Source: Streptosporangium album (GTDB taxonomy: Bacteria > Actinomycetota > Actinomycetes > Streptosporangiales > Streptosporangiaceae). From it: a stretch of 64,000 nucleotides of DNA. Location: the NCBI RefSeq assembly GCF_014203795.1, contig NZ_JACHJU010000001.1, forward strand, positions 3,224,001 to 3,288,000. The letters are read 5' to 3'. The stretch's first letter is position 1; every line of letters begins with the position of its first letter. Below, one piece after another: positions 24,501 to 33,647 of the stretch. Below the pieces are notes generated by a model. That model saw only the letters and a program-made list of their open reading frames with translations. It was not told the origin of the DNA and ran no database searches. Position numbers and translations under genes: made by a program.

Positions 24501-25554
24501 CGTGACGACCGCGGATCCCGCGGACGACGTGAAGGTCCCGGCGCCCGCCGGACGCGGCCGGAGTCCGTTCGGCCGGTTCCTCCGCTGGGACGTGCTGGTC
24601 GGCGTGCTGCTGGTGCTCGTCTTCATCGGAGGTTCGGCCGGGTCGCCCGGCTTCGCGAGCATCGACAACCTGTCCTTCGCCCTCGGCGACCTCGGCGAGA
24701 TCGCGTTGATCGCGCTGGCGATGACCATGCTGGTGGTGGCCGCCGAGGTCGACCTGTCGGTGGCCTCGGTGCTCGGCCTGTCCAGCGCGCTGGTCGGCGC
24801 GCTCTGGGACGCGGGCTGGGCGATCGAGACGATCATCCCGCTGGTGATCGTGGTCGGCGCGGTGTGCGGCCTGGTCAACGGGCTGCTGGTGACCCGGCTG
24901 GGACTGCCCTCGCTGGCGGTGACGATCGGCACGCTGGCGCTCTACCGCGGCCTCGCCTATGTCGTGCTGGGCGACAGGGCGATCGCCGAGTTCCCGCAGC
25001 AGTACGCCGACCTCGCCGTCGGCGACGTGCCGGGCACGCCGATCCCGTACCCGGTCATGCTCTTCGTCGTGCTGGCGGCGGTCACCGGCGTGGTGCTGCA
25101 CGCCACCGGCTTCGGCCGGTCGCTGTTCGCGATCGGCGCCCAGGAGGAGGCCGCGCTGTTCGCCGGCATCCGGGTCAAGCGGATCAAGCTCATCCTGTTC
25201 GTGCTGTCGGGCACCGTCGCCGCCTTCGCAGGTGTCGTCTACACCCTGCGGTACGGCAGTGCCCGCGCCGACAACGGCGTCGGGCTGGAACTGGCCGTGA
25301 TCGCGGCCGTCCTGCTCGGCGGCGTCGACTTCGACGGCGGCAAGGGCACCCTCGGCGGCGTCATCGCCGGCGTGCTGCTGATCGGGTTGCTCCGCAACCT
25401 GCTCATGCTCAACGACGTGTCGACCGAGATCCAGTCCATCGTCACCGGCCTGCTCCTGATCATCTCCGTGATCACTCCGCGTCTCGTCGCCGCGGCGGGG
25501 CAGCGCCGGCGCAGCCCATCGCCCACCTCATCGTCCACACCCCCCGAATCCTGA
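24490..25554 (+). CDS. Sugar ABC importer permease 2 (rhamnose)
   Basis: A 354-residue CUT2-type permease. It has a ~30-residue hydrophilic N-terminal stretch, then repeated helices with the motif AAEVDLSVASVLGLSS and coupling loop FAIGAQEEAALFAGI. It begins inside the end of the first permease gene (11-base overlap) with GGAGGAGGAA upstream, so the two are translated together. Equivalent to RhaQ in Gram-negative rhamnose importers, judged by position. Confidence 0.88.
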   Translation: MAPDVTTADPADDVKVPAPAGRGRSPFGRFLRWDVLVGVLLVLVFIGGSAGSPGFASIDNLSFALGDLGEIALIALAMTMLVVAAEVDLSVASVLGLSSALVGALWDAGWAIETIIPLVIVVGAVCGLVNGLLVTRLGLPSLAVTIGTLALYRGLAYVVLGDRAIAEFPQQYADLAVGDVPGTPIPYPVMLFVVLAAVTGVVLHATGFGRSLFAIGAQEEAALFAGIRVKRIKLILFVLSGTVAAFAGVVYTLRYGSARADNGVGLELAVIAAVLLGGVDFDGGKGTLGGVIAGVLLIGLLRNLLMLNDVSTEIQSIVTGLLLIISVITPRLVAAAGQRRRSPSPTSSSTPPES

Positions 25555-25564
25555 GGAAACACCG

Positions 25565-26650
25565 ATGTTCACTTTCCCCCGGAGGCTCGCCTCGACGGCG
25601 GCTCTGGTCAGCATGGTCACGCTCGGCCTGGCGGCCTGCGGCGGCACCACCAAGGACTCCGCCGCGCAGAGCACCGGAGCACCTGCCTCGGCCGCCGCCC
25701 CGGCCTCGGCCAACCCGAACGCCCCGCTCAAGGAAGGTCTGAAGATCGCCTTCCTGCCCAAGCAGATCAACAACCCGTACGAGACGATCGTCGACAAGGC
25801 GGGCATCGAGGCGGCCAAGGAGTTCAAGGGCGAGGCCAAGGAGGTCGGCCCGTCCGACGCCTCCGCCTCCTCGCAGGTCTCCTACATCAACACGCTGATC
25901 CAGCAGCAGCAGGACGCCATCCTGATCGCGGCCAACGACGCCAACGCCGTCTGCGGTCCGCTCAAGCAGGCCATGTCCAAGGGCGTCAAGATCGTCTCCT
26001 ATGACTCCGACGCCGCCAAGGACTGCCGGAACCTGTTCATCAACCAGGCCGACTCCGAGGACATCGGCCGCAGCCAGGTCAAGATGCTGGCGGACATGAT
26101 CGGCAACAAGGGCGAGATCGCGATCCTGTCGGCCACGGCCAACGCGACCAACCAGAACGCCTGGATCGGGTTCATGAAGGACGAGCTCACCAAGCCCGAG
26201 TACAAGGACATGAAGCTGGTCAAGGTCGCCTACGGCGACGACGACGACCAGAAGTCCTTCCAGGAGACCCAGGGGCTGCTCCAGGCCTACCCGGACCTCA
26301 AGGGCATCATCTCCCCGACCACGGTCGGCATCTCCGCCGCCGCCCGCTACATCTCCGGCTCCAAGTACAAGGGCAAGATCACGCTGACCGGTCTGGGCAC
26401 CCCGAACCAGATGCGCGAGTTCGTCAAGGACGGCACCGTGCAGCAGTTCGCGCTCTGGAACCCCAAGGACCTGGGCTACCTGGCCGGCTACGCCGCCGCG
26501 GCGATCGCCTCGGGCCAGATCACCGGCGCCGAGGGCGAGAAGTTCACGGCGGGCAAGCTCGGTGAGTACACGGTCGGCAAGGACGGTGAGGTCATCCTCG
26601 GCAAGCCGTTCGTCTTCAAGGCCGACAACATCGACGAGTTCGACTTCTGA
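25565..26650 (+). CDS. Sugar ABC importer substrate-binding lipoprotein (rhamnose)
   Basis: A 361-residue binding protein anchored to the outer face of the membrane: signal peptide with lipobox LAACGG (Cys ~25), then a Ser/Ala/Pro linker to residue ~55 and a two-lobed periplasmic-binding fold beginning LKIAFLPKQINNPYE. This opening (PKxxNNPYF-like) is shared by the RhaS and AI-2-binding group. It delivers sugar to the two permeases. It lies 10 bases after the second permease and before the isomerase, which fixes the likely ligand as L-rhamnose. Confidence 0.9.
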   Translation: MFTFPRRLASTAALVSMVTLGLAACGGTTKDSAAQSTGAPASAAAPASANPNAPLKEGLKIAFLPKQINNPYETIVDKAGIEAAKEFKGEAKEVGPSDASASSQVSYINTLIQQQQDAILIAANDANAVCGPLKQAMSKGVKIVSYDSDAAKDCRNLFINQADSEDIGRSQVKMLADMIGNKGEIAILSATANATNQNAWIGFMKDELTKPEYKDMKLVKVAYGDDDDQKSFQETQGLLQAYPDLKGIISPTTVGISAAARYISGSKYKGKITLTGLGTPNQMREFVKDGTVQQFALWNPKDLGYLAGYAAAAIASGQITGAEGEKFTAGKLGEYTVGKDGEVILGKPFVFKADNIDEFDF

Positions 26651-26710
26651 CGGACCCCGCGGTCACGGCGTGCGCCCACCCGCGCGCGCCGTACCCCCTC
26701 AAGGAGCCTT

Positions 26711-27886
26711 ATGAGTGACATCAGGGCCGCGCTGCGGGCGCAGGCCATCGAGACCCCCTCCTGGGCGTACGGCAACAGCGGCACCCGGTTCAAGGTGTTC
26801 GCCCAGCGGGGGGTGCCGAGGGATCCCTACGAGAAGCTGGCCGACGCGGCCCAGGTGCACGCCTTCACCGGGGTCGCGCCGACGGTGGCGCTGCACATCC
26901 CGTGGGACAGGGTCGACGACTACGCCGACCTGGCCCGGCACGCCTCCGAGCTGGGCGTGCGGATCGGCGCGATCAACTCCAACGTCTTCCAGGACGACGA
27001 CTACCGGCTCGGCAGCGTCACCAACCCCGACCCCGCGGTGCGGCGCAAGGCGCTGGACCACCTGCTGGCATGCGTGGACGTCATGGACGCCACCGGGTCC
27101 GACACGCTGAAACTGTGGTTCTCCGACGGCACCAACTACCCCGGCCAGGACGACGTCCGCGCCCGGCAGGACCGGCTGGCCGAGGCGCTGTCCGCCGTCT
27201 ACGACCGGCTGGGCGCCGGGCAGCGCTTCCTGCTGGAGTACAAGCTGTTCGAGCCCGCCTTCTACGTGACCGACGTGCCCGACTGGGGCACCGCCTACGC
27301 GCACTGCCTGCGGCTGGGTGAGCGGGCACAGGTGGTGGTGGACACCGGCCACCATGCGCCGGGCACCAACATCGAGTTCATCGTGGCGTTCCTGCTCCGC
27401 GAGGGCAAGCTCGGCGGGTTCGACTTCAACTCCCGCTTCTACGCCGACGACGACCTGATGGTGGGCGCGGCCGACCCGTTCCAGCTCTTCCGGATCATGT
27501 ACGAGGTGATCCGCGGGGGCGCCCTCTCCGGCCGGTACGCCGGCGGGCCGGAGCAGGGAGTGGCGTTCATGCTCGACCAGTGCCACAACATCGAGCCGAA
27601 GATCCCCGGTCAGATCCGCTCGGTGATGAACATCCAGGAGGCCACGGCCAAGGCGCTCCGGGTCGACGCGGACGCGCTGGCGAAGGCCCAGGCCGAGGGC
27701 GACGTGCTGGCCGCCAACGCCGCGCTGATGGACGCCTACAACACCGACGTCCGGCCGATCCTCGCCGAGCTGCGCCAGGAGATGGGCCTCGATCCCGATC
27801 CGATGGCCGCCTACGCCCGCTCCGGCTACTTCGAGAAGATCGCCGCCGAGCGCGTCGGTGGTACCCAGGCGGGCTGGGGCGCCTGA
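26711..27886 (+). CDS. rhaI: L-rhamnose isomerase (RhaI type)
   Basis: A 391-residue TIM-barrel sugar isomerase of the RhaI type found in Gram-positives and Pseudomonas, distinct from E. coli RhaA. Visible metal-site and substrate elements are KLWFSDGTNYPGQ, the metal-ligand Glu in FLLEYKLFEP, VVDTGHHAPGTNIE, and the Asp-containing FDFNSRFYADDDLM. It converts L-rhamnose to L-rhamnulose with Mn2+ or similar, feeding rhamnulokinase. The ATG at 26711 has AAGGAG upstream. Operon position after the binding protein and before the aldolase supports the role. Confidence 0.92.
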   Translation: MSDIRAALRAQAIETPSWAYGNSGTRFKVFAQRGVPRDPYEKLADAAQVHAFTGVAPTVALHIPWDRVDDYADLARHASELGVRIGAINSNVFQDDDYRLGSVTNPDPAVRRKALDHLLACVDVMDATGSDTLKLWFSDGTNYPGQDDVRARQDRLAEALSAVYDRLGAGQRFLLEYKLFEPAFYVTDVPDWGTAYAHCLRLGERAQVVVDTGHHAPGTNIEFIVAFLLREGKLGGFDFNSRFYADDDLMVGAADPFQLFRIMYEVIRGGALSGRYAGGPEQGVAFMLDQCHNIEPKIPGQIRSVMNIQEATAKALRVDADALAKAQAEGDVLAANAALMDAYNTDVRPILAELRQEMGLDPDPMAAYARSGYFEKIAAERVGGTQAGWGA

Positions 27887-27977
27887 TCCCCGCGCCCCGT
27901 CTCGCCGGGTGCGTCCTGCGACGAGGCGGGGGACAGCACATCGTGAGATCACCGTTTATCCATTGGGGGGATATTTC

Positions 27978-30020
27978 ATGACTTCGCCGGTTGAAGAACT
28001 GCTGCAGCGGTCACACGCGCTCGGCTCCGATCCGCGCAACACCAACTTCGCGGGCGGAAACACCTCGGCCAAGGGTGTGGCCGTCGATCCGGTGACCGGA
28101 TCGGACGTGGAGCTGATGTGGGTGAAGGGCTCCGGCGGTGACCTCGGCACGCTGACCGAGGGCGGCCTGGCCGTCCTGCGGCTCGACCGGCTGCGGGCGC
28201 TCACCGAGGTCTACCCGGGGGTGGAACGCGAGGACGAGATGGTCGCCGCGTTCGACTTCTGCGCCTTCGGCAAGGGAGGGGCGGCGCCGTCGATCGACAC
28301 CGCCATGCACGGCCTGGTCGAGGCCTCGCACGTGGATCACCTGCACCCGGACGCGGGCATCGCGATCGCCACCGCGGCCGACGGCCCGGAGCTGACGGCA
28401 CGGATCTTCGGCGACCGGGTGGCCTGGGTGCCCTGGCGCCGTCCCGGCTTCCAGCTCGGGCTGGACATCGCCGCGATCAAGGACGCCAACCCGCAGGCCA
28501 TCGGCTGCATCCTCGGCGGCCACGGCATCACCGCCTGGGGGCAGACCTCCGCCGAGTGCGAGGCCAACTCGCTGGACATCATCCGCACCGCGGAGGCCTA
28601 CCTCGCCGAGCACGGCAGGCCCGAGCCGTTCGGCCCGGTGATCCACGAGCCGCTCGCCGGAGCCGTACGGCGGGACCGGGCGGCTGCGCTGTTCCCCCTC
28701 CTCCGCGGTCTGGCGAGCACCGACCTGCCGCAGGTCGGCCACTACACCGACACCCCCGAGGTCCTGGACTTCCTGTCCCGGGAGCGCCACCCCGGACTGG
28801 CCGCGCTCGGCACCTCCTGCCCGGACCACTTCCTGCGGACCAAGGTCGCCCCGCTCGTGCTCGACCTGCCCGGCGACGCGCCCCTGGCGGACGTGGCCGT
28901 ACGGCTCCGCGAGCTGCACGCCGCCTACCGGGAGGAGTACGCGGCCTACTACCACCGCCACGCCACAGCGGACTCGCCCCCGATGCGCGGCGCGGACCCC
29001 GCGATCGTGCTGGTCCCCGGCGTCGGCATGTTCTCCTTCGGCAAGGACAAGCAGACCGCCCGGGTCGCGGGCGAGTTCTACGTCAACGCGATCAACGTGA
29101 TGCGCGGCGCCGAGGCGGTGTCGTCCTACGCGCCGATCGAGGAGGCGGAGAAGTTCCGCATCGAGTACTGGGAGCTGGAGGAGGCCAAACTCCGCCGGAT
29201 GCCCCCGGCCAGGCCGCTGGCCACCCGGGTCGCCCTGGTGACCGGCGGCGGGTCGGGCATCGGCGCGGCCACCGCCCGGAGGCTCGCGGCCGAGGGCGCC
29301 TGCGTGGTCGTCGCCGACCGTGACCTCGCCGCGGCCGAGAAGGTCGCCGCCGAGCTCGGCGCCAGGGCCTACCGGCCCGAGGACGTCGCGAAGGCCGTGG
29401 GGGTGGACGTCACCGACGAGGAGCAGGTCGTCGCCGCCGTACGGCAGGCGGTGCTGGCCTTCGGCGGGGTCGACCTGATCGTCAACAACGCCGGACTCTC
29501 ACTGTCGCGGTCCCTGCTGGAGACCAGCGTCGCCGACTGGGACCTGCAGCACGACGTGATGGCCCGCGGCTCGTTCCTGGTCTCCAGGGAGAGCGCCCGT
29601 GTGATGATCGACCAGGGCATGGGCGGGGACATCGTCTACATCTCCTCCAAGAACGCGGTCTTCGCCGGGCCCAACAACGTCGCCTACGGCGCGTCCAAGG
29701 CCGACCAGGCGCACCAGGTCCGGCTGCTCGCCGCCGAGCTGGGCGGGCACGGCATCCGGGTCAACGGCGTCAACCCCGACGGCGTGGTCCGCGGCTCCGG
29801 GATCTTCGCCTCCGGGTGGGGCGCCAACCGGGCGGCGGTCTACGGGGTGCCGGAGGACAAGCTCGGCGAGTTCTACGCCCAGCGGACCCTGCTCAAGCGC
29901 GAGGTGCTGCCCGAGCACATCGCCGCCGCCGTCTTCGCCCTCACCGGCGGGGAGCTGTCGCTCACCACCGGACTGCACATCCCCGTCGACGCCGGTGTCG
30001 CCGCCGCCTTCCTGCGGTGA
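27978..30020 (+). CDS. Bifunctional rhamnulose-1-phosphate aldolase / short-chain dehydrogenase
   Basis: A 680-residue fusion. Residues 1 to ~330 are a class II aldolase domain (NTNFAGGNTSAKG, then the zinc-binding HVDHLHPDAG and the late GCILGGHGITAWG); residues ~415-680 are a short-chain dehydrogenase with cofactor motif VTGGGSGIGAA, NNAG, and catalytic Ser/Tyr/Lys in YISSKN and YGASKAD. The aldolase cleaves L-rhamnulose 1-phosphate to dihydroxyacetone phosphate and L-lactaldehyde; the dehydrogenase half is believed to oxidise lactaldehyde to lactate. This fusion is known from many actinobacteria and Bacillus (RhaEW/RhaDE). The ATG at 27978 follows GGGGGGAT. The 91-base gap before it is longer than elsewhere in the operon. 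Confidence 0.92.
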   Translation: MTSPVEELLQRSHALGSDPRNTNFAGGNTSAKGVAVDPVTGSDVELMWVKGSGGDLGTLTEGGLAVLRLDRLRALTEVYPGVEREDEMVAAFDFCAFGKGGAAPSIDTAMHGLVEASHVDHLHPDAGIAIATAADGPELTARIFGDRVAWVPWRRPGFQLGLDIAAIKDANPQAIGCILGGHGITAWGQTSAECEANSLDIIRTAEAYLAEHGRPEPFGPVIHEPLAGAVRRDRAAALFPLLRGLASTDLPQVGHYTDTPEVLDFLSRERHPGLAALGTSCPDHFLRTKVAPLVLDLPGDAPLADVAVRLRELHAAYREEYAAYYHRHATADSPPMRGADPAIVLVPGVGMFSFGKDKQTARVAGEFYVNAINVMRGAEAVSSYAPIEEAEKFRIEYWELEEAKLRRMPPARPLATRVALVTGGGSGIGAATARRLAAEGACVVVADRDLAAAEKVAAELGARAYRPEDVAKAVGVDVTDEEQVVAAVRQAVLAFGGVDLIVNNAGLSLSRSLLETSVADWDLQHDVMARGSFLVSRESARVMIDQGMGGDIVYISSKNAVFAGPNNVAYGASKADQAHQVRLLAAELGGHGIRVNGVNPDGVVRGSGIFASGWGANRAAVYGVPEDKLGEFYAQRTLLKREVLPEHIAAAVFALTGGELSLTTGLHIPVDAGVAAAFLR

Positions 30021-30085
30021 TCTCGAAGTAGGCCCCGGAGCCCGGTATGGGCCGGCGCCCCCCAGAGAAGAAGAGAGGAAACGTC

Positions 30086-31513
30086 ATGAGCACCGAGCTG
30101 GCTCGGATCGCCGCCCCCCGCACCAGGGTGGGCCTCGTCGCCGGAGGCCTCGGGGCCTACTGGCCGCAGTTCCCCGACCTGCTGCCACAGCTCCAGCGGT
30201 CGGCCGAGCGGGTCTCGGAGCGGATGCGCGAGCTCGGATGCGACGTGGTGGACGTCGGCTTCGTCTCCGACGCGCAGGAGGGGGCGGTCGCGGCCGAGAA
30301 GCTGCGCGTCGCCGGCTGCGACATCATCGTCGGCTTCCTCACCACCTACATGACCGCGACCATGCTCCTCCCGGTCGCGCAGCGCAGCGGCGCGCCGGTG
30401 CTGCTGATCAACCTGCAGCCGACCGAGTCGATGGACCACGCCACCTTCGACACCGGCCAGTGGCTGGCCTACTGCGGCGCCTGCCCGCTCCCGGAGATGG
30501 CCAACACCTTCATCCGCGCCGGCATCCCGTTCCGTTCGGTCTCCGGCTACCTGGAGGACGAGCGGGCCTGGGCGAAGATCGGGCGCTGGGTCAAGGCGGC
30601 CGGGGTGCGGGCCGCGCTCCGGCGCGGGCGGCACGGCCTGATGGGCCATCTCTACCCGGGCATGCTCGACGTGGCCACCGACCTCACCCTGGTCTCGGCG
30701 AACCTCGGCGGCCACGTCGAGGTGCTGGAGTTCGACGACCTGCGGGTGCGGGTGGAGAAGGTGACCGACGCCGAGGTCAAGGAGCGGATGGACCTGGCCC
30801 GGGGGGTCTTCGAGCTGGCAGACACGGTCAACGACGACGACTTCTCCTGGGCGGCACGGGTCTCGGTCGGCCTGGACCGGCTCGTCGACGACTTCGCGCT
30901 CGACAGTCTGGCCTACTACCACCGGGGTCTGGACGGCGAGATCCACGAGCGGCTCGGCGCCGGAATGATCCTCGGCGCGTCGCTGCTCACCGCCCGCGGC
31001 GTCCCGTCCGCCGGTGAGTACGAGCTGCGCACCTCGCTGGCCATGCTGATCATGGACCGTCTCGGCGGGGGCGGTTCGTTCACCGAGCTCCAGGCACTCG
31101 ACTTCGCCCGGGGGCATGTCGAGATGGGCCATGACGGGCCCGCCCACCTGGCCATCAGCTCGCGACGGCCGCTCCTGCGCGGGCTGGGCGTCTACCACGG
31201 CAAGCGCGGCTGGGGCGTGTCCGTCGAGTTCGACGTCACGCACGGCCCCGTCACCGCGTTCGGTCTGCTGCACAGGCAGGACGGCCGGTTCGGCTTCGTC
31301 GTCTCCGAGGGCGAGGTCGTCGACGGACCGCTGCTGCGGATCGGCAACACCACCTCCCGGGTCGACTTCGGCTGCGACCCCGGTGAGTGGACCGACGCCT
31401 GGAGCGCCACCGGCATCTCCCACCACTGGGCCCTGGGCACCGGTCACCGCGTCGCCGAGCTGCGCGCGGTGGCCGACCTCCTCGGCGTCGACCTCATCGA
31501 GGTGAAGCCGTAG
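30086..31513 (+). CDS. L-arabinose/L-fucose isomerase family protein
   Basis: A 475-residue protein of the AraA/FucI isomerase superfamily, close to AraA in length. It has the N-terminal Rossmann-like domain (VGLVAGGLGAYW, then VGFVSDAQEG), the conserved LLINLQPTESMD region, and a C-terminal domain with metal/substrate residues around GHVEMGHDGPAH. Its place as last gene of a rhamnose operon that already has an isomerase is unusual; it may handle a related sugar imported by the same system (L-lyxose, L-fucose, L-mannose) or the reverse aldose/ketose step. The start is the ATG at 30086, after GAAGAGAGGAAA. A strong terminator follows. Confidence 0.82.
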   Translation: MSTELARIAAPRTRVGLVAGGLGAYWPQFPDLLPQLQRSAERVSERMRELGCDVVDVGFVSDAQEGAVAAEKLRVAGCDIIVGFLTTYMTATMLLPVAQRSGAPVLLINLQPTESMDHATFDTGQWLAYCGACPLPEMANTFIRAGIPFRSVSGYLEDERAWAKIGRWVKAAGVRAALRRGRHGLMGHLYPGMLDVATDLTLVSANLGGHVEVLEFDDLRVRVEKVTDAEVKERMDLARGVFELADTVNDDDFSWAARVSVGLDRLVDDFALDSLAYYHRGLDGEIHERLGAGMILGASLLTARGVPSAGEYELRTSLAMLIMDRLGGGGSFTELQALDFARGHVEMGHDGPAHLAISSRRPLLRGLGVYHGKRGWGVSVEFDVTHGPVTAFGLLHRQDGRFGFVVSEGEVVDGPLLRIGNTTSRVDFGCDPGEWTDAWSATGISHHWALGTGHRVAELRAVADLLGVDLIEVKP

Positions 31514-31530
31514 TCTCAGGCGCCGTTCAA

Positions 31531-31567
31531 GGGGGCACGTCCGGAGCACCGGGCGTGCCCCTCTTTT
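31531..31567 (+). terminator. Intrinsic terminator of the rhamnose operon
   Basis: GGGGCACGTCCGG (31532-31544) pairs with CCGGGCGTGCCCC (31549-31561) over 13 base pairs with one G-T wobble and an AGCA loop, followed by TCTTTT. It begins 18 bases after the last stop codon, which makes it a textbook rho-independent terminator. Confidence 0.88.
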
Positions 31568-31568
31568 A

Positions 31569-31620
31569 TGTCCGGGACGACAGGGGTCCACTTCTCTGTC
31601 CGGGACGACAAGGGGCCCAC
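31569..31620. repeat. Two direct repeats, 28 bases apart, upstream of kdp
   Basis: TGTCCGGGACGACA is present at 31569 and 31597, each followed by a G-run and CCAC. A partial echo (TGTCCGGGCG) occurs at 31697. They lie in the 303-base gap between the rhamnose terminator and the kdp operon. An odd palindrome TTTTGC-C-GCAAAA (31730-31742) near the AT-rich stretch is a second candidate control site. No gene is visible in this gap. Confidence 0.6.
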
Positions 31621-31816
31621 GCGGGAGCCGCGACTGCCGCCTGCCCGCCGCGGCATGGCTCTCTCGCATCCGCGTAGTGAGGGCGTCAAAGCTTGGTGTC
31701 CGGGCGTATGGAACCCGTCAAGAAGCGCATTTTGCCGCAAAAACCGCGATTTGCTTTTCTATGCGCCCCGACCATCCGGCGGTGGCGGGAACATTTCCGG
31801 ATTTTGAGGAGTGGGG

Positions 31817-31900
31817 ATGGCCGACGTCATCTTCGTCGTCCTGACGATCGCGATCTTCGTGATCTTCGGGCTCGTCGTGAAGGCGGTGGAGCGCCTGTGA
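31817..31900 (+). CDS. 27-residue membrane microprotein heading the kdp operon
   Basis: A very small gene: ATG at 31817, TGA at 31898-31900. The product starts [20 protein letters not shown], one membrane helix, and ends KAVERL with a basic/acidic tail. A GAGGAGTGGGG ribosome site precedes it, and its stop overlaps the GTG of kdpF (GTGA), so coupling is strong. It is similar in size to KdpF but is a separate sequence; possible roles are a second KdpFABC accessory subunit or a translational leader. I do not know a named family for it. Confidence 0.68.
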   Translation: MADVIFVVLTIAIFVIFGLVVKAVERL

Positions 31901-31986
31901 GCGCTGTCAACGCCACCGGTCTCGTGGTGGTCGTCGGCCTGGTGATCTTCATGATCGCGGCCCTGCTCTTCCCGGAGCGTTTCTGA
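31897..31986 (+). CDS. kdpF: KdpF, small subunit of the K+-transporting ATPase
   Basis: A 29-residue single-helix peptide, core [16 protein letters not shown], ending LFPERF, the usual KdpF C-terminal motif. KdpF stabilises the KdpFABC complex in the membrane. It starts with GTG at 31897 overlapping the preceding microprotein stop, and its TGA shares a base with the kdpA ATG. Confidence 0.88.
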   Translation: MSAVNATGLVVVVGLVIFMIAALLFPERF

Positions 31987-33647
31987 TGAGTCCTACGCTC
32001 GCCGGGATCCTGTTCATCGGATCCCTCATCGTCGTGCTGGCCCTGGCGCACCGGCCGCTCGGCGACTACATGTACCGCGTCTACACCGGAACCCGGCACA
32101 ACCCCGTCGAGCGGGTGATCTACCGCCTGCTCGGCGTCCAGCCCGGCGCCGAGCAGAGGTGGAGCGTCTACGCCCGGAGCGTGCTGGCGTTCTCGCTGAT
32201 CTCGGTCCTGTTCCTGTACGGCCTGCAGCGCCTGCAGGACAAGCTGTTCCTCTCCCTGGGGATGGCCCCGGTCACCGACCACGTCGCGTGGAACACCGCG
32301 ATCAGCTTCGTGACCAACACCAACTGGCAGGCCTACTCGGGCGAGTCCACGATGGGCCACCTGGTGCAGATGGCCGGCCTGGCCGTGCAGAACTTCGTCT
32401 CCGCCTCGGTGGGCATGGCCGTGGCGATCGCGCTGGTGCGCGGGTTCGCCAGGAGCCGGGCCGACGGCCTCGGCAACTTCTGGGTGGACCTGGTCCGCGG
32501 CACGATCCGCATCCTGCTGCCGATCGCGTTCGCCGGCGCGATCGTGCTGGTGGCCGGAGGACTGATCCAGAACTTCGCCGAGCCGCACACGGTGGCGACC
32601 CTGACCGGCGGCCAGCAGGCGATCACCGGCGGCCCGGTGGCCAGCCAGGAGGTCATCAAGGAGCTCGGCACCAACGGCGGCGGCTTCTACAACGTCAACG
32701 CCGCCCACCCGTTCGAGAACGCCACGGCGTGGACGAACTGGTTCGAGATCTTCCTGATCCTGCTCATCCCGTTCGCGCTGCCGCGCACCTTCGGCAAGAT
32801 GGTCGGCCAGGTCAGGCAGGGCTACGCGATCGTCGCGGTGATGGCCACCCTCGCCCTCGCGAGCGTCGTGCTGACCAACGTCTTCGAACTGGTGGGCAAC
32901 GCCACCGTCCCGCAGGCCGTCGGCGCCGCGATGGAGGGCAAGGAGGTCAGGTTCGGCGTGGCGAACTCCGCCACCTTCGCCGCCTCGACCACGCTCACGA
33001 GCACCGGCGCGGTCGACTCCTTCCACGACTCCTACACCCCGCTCGGCGGCATGATGACGATGGTCAACATGATGCTGGGCGAGGTCGCGCCGGGCGGCGT
33101 GGGCGCGGGCCTGTACGGCCTGCTCGTGCTGGCGGTGATCACGGTCTTCGTGGCCGGGCTCATGGTCGGCCGCACGCCGGAGTATCTCGGCAAGAAGATC
33201 GGCGCCCGCGAGATAAAGCTCGCGTCGATGTACTTCCTGGTCACGCCCGCCCTGGTGCTGGTCGGCACCGCATTCGCCATGAGCTCGGCCGAGCAGCGGG
33301 CGAGCATGCTCAACAGCGGGCCGCACGGCCTGTCGGAGGTGCTGTACGCCTTCACCAGCGCTTCCAACAACAACGGCTCCGCCTTCGCCGGCATCACCGT
33401 CAACACGCCCTGGTACGACGTCGCACTCGGCCTGTGCATGGCGTTCGGCCGCTTCCTGCCGATCATCTTCGTGCTCGCCCTGGCCGGATCGCTGGCCGGG
33501 CAGTCGCCGGTCCCGGCCTCCGCGGGCACGCTGCCCACGCACCGGCCGCAGTTCGTCGGCATGGTCGTCGGTGTGACGATCATCCTCGTCGCCCTGACCT
33601 TCCTCCCCGCCCTGGCGCTCGGGCCGCTCGCAGAAGGAATCCACTGA
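31986..33647 (+). CDS. kdpA: K+-transporting ATPase subunit A
   Basis: A 553-residue membrane protein, the K+-selective channel-like subunit of KdpFABC, related to Trk/Ktr. Selectivity-loop regions are visible: [11 protein letters not shown] (first loop), [14 protein letters not shown] (second loop), [11 protein letters not shown] (third) and [13 protein letters not shown] (fourth). K+ enters here and is passed to KdpB. ATG at 31986 overlaps the kdpF stop (TGATG); the stop overlaps kdpB in the same way. Length is as in E. coli (557). Confidence 0.96.
   Translation: MSPTLAGILFIGSLIVVLALAHRPLGDYMYRVYTGTRHNPVERVIYRLLGVQPGAEQRWSVYARSVLAFSLISVLFLYGLQRLQDKLFLSLGMAPVTDHVAWNTAISFVTNTNWQAYSGESTMGHLVQMAGLAVQNFVSASVGMAVAIALVRGFARSRADGLGNFWVDLVRGTIRILLPIAFAGAIVLVAGGLIQNFAEPHTVATLTGGQQAITGGPVASQEVIKELGTNGGGFYNVNAAHPFENATAWTNWFEIFLILLIPFALPRTFGKMVGQVRQGYAIVAVMATLALASVVLTNVFELVGNATVPQAVGAAMEGKEVRFGVANSATFAASTTLTSTGAVDSFHDSYTPLGGMMTMVNMMLGEVAPGGVGAGLYGLLVLAVITVFVAGLMVGRTPEYLGKKIGAREIKLASMYFLVTPALVLVGTAFAMSSAEQRASMLNSGPHGLSEVLYAFTSASNNNGSAFAGITVNTPWYDVALGLCMAFGRFLPIIFVLALAGSLAGQSPVPASAGTLPTHRPQFVGMVVGVTIILVALTFLPALALGPLAEGIH

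Noticed and set aside
31693-31986. 97-residue reading of the KdpF frame from an upstream start
   Set aside because: It would span the promoter region and the 27-residue microprotein in another frame; the GTG at 31897 gives a standard-size KdpF.
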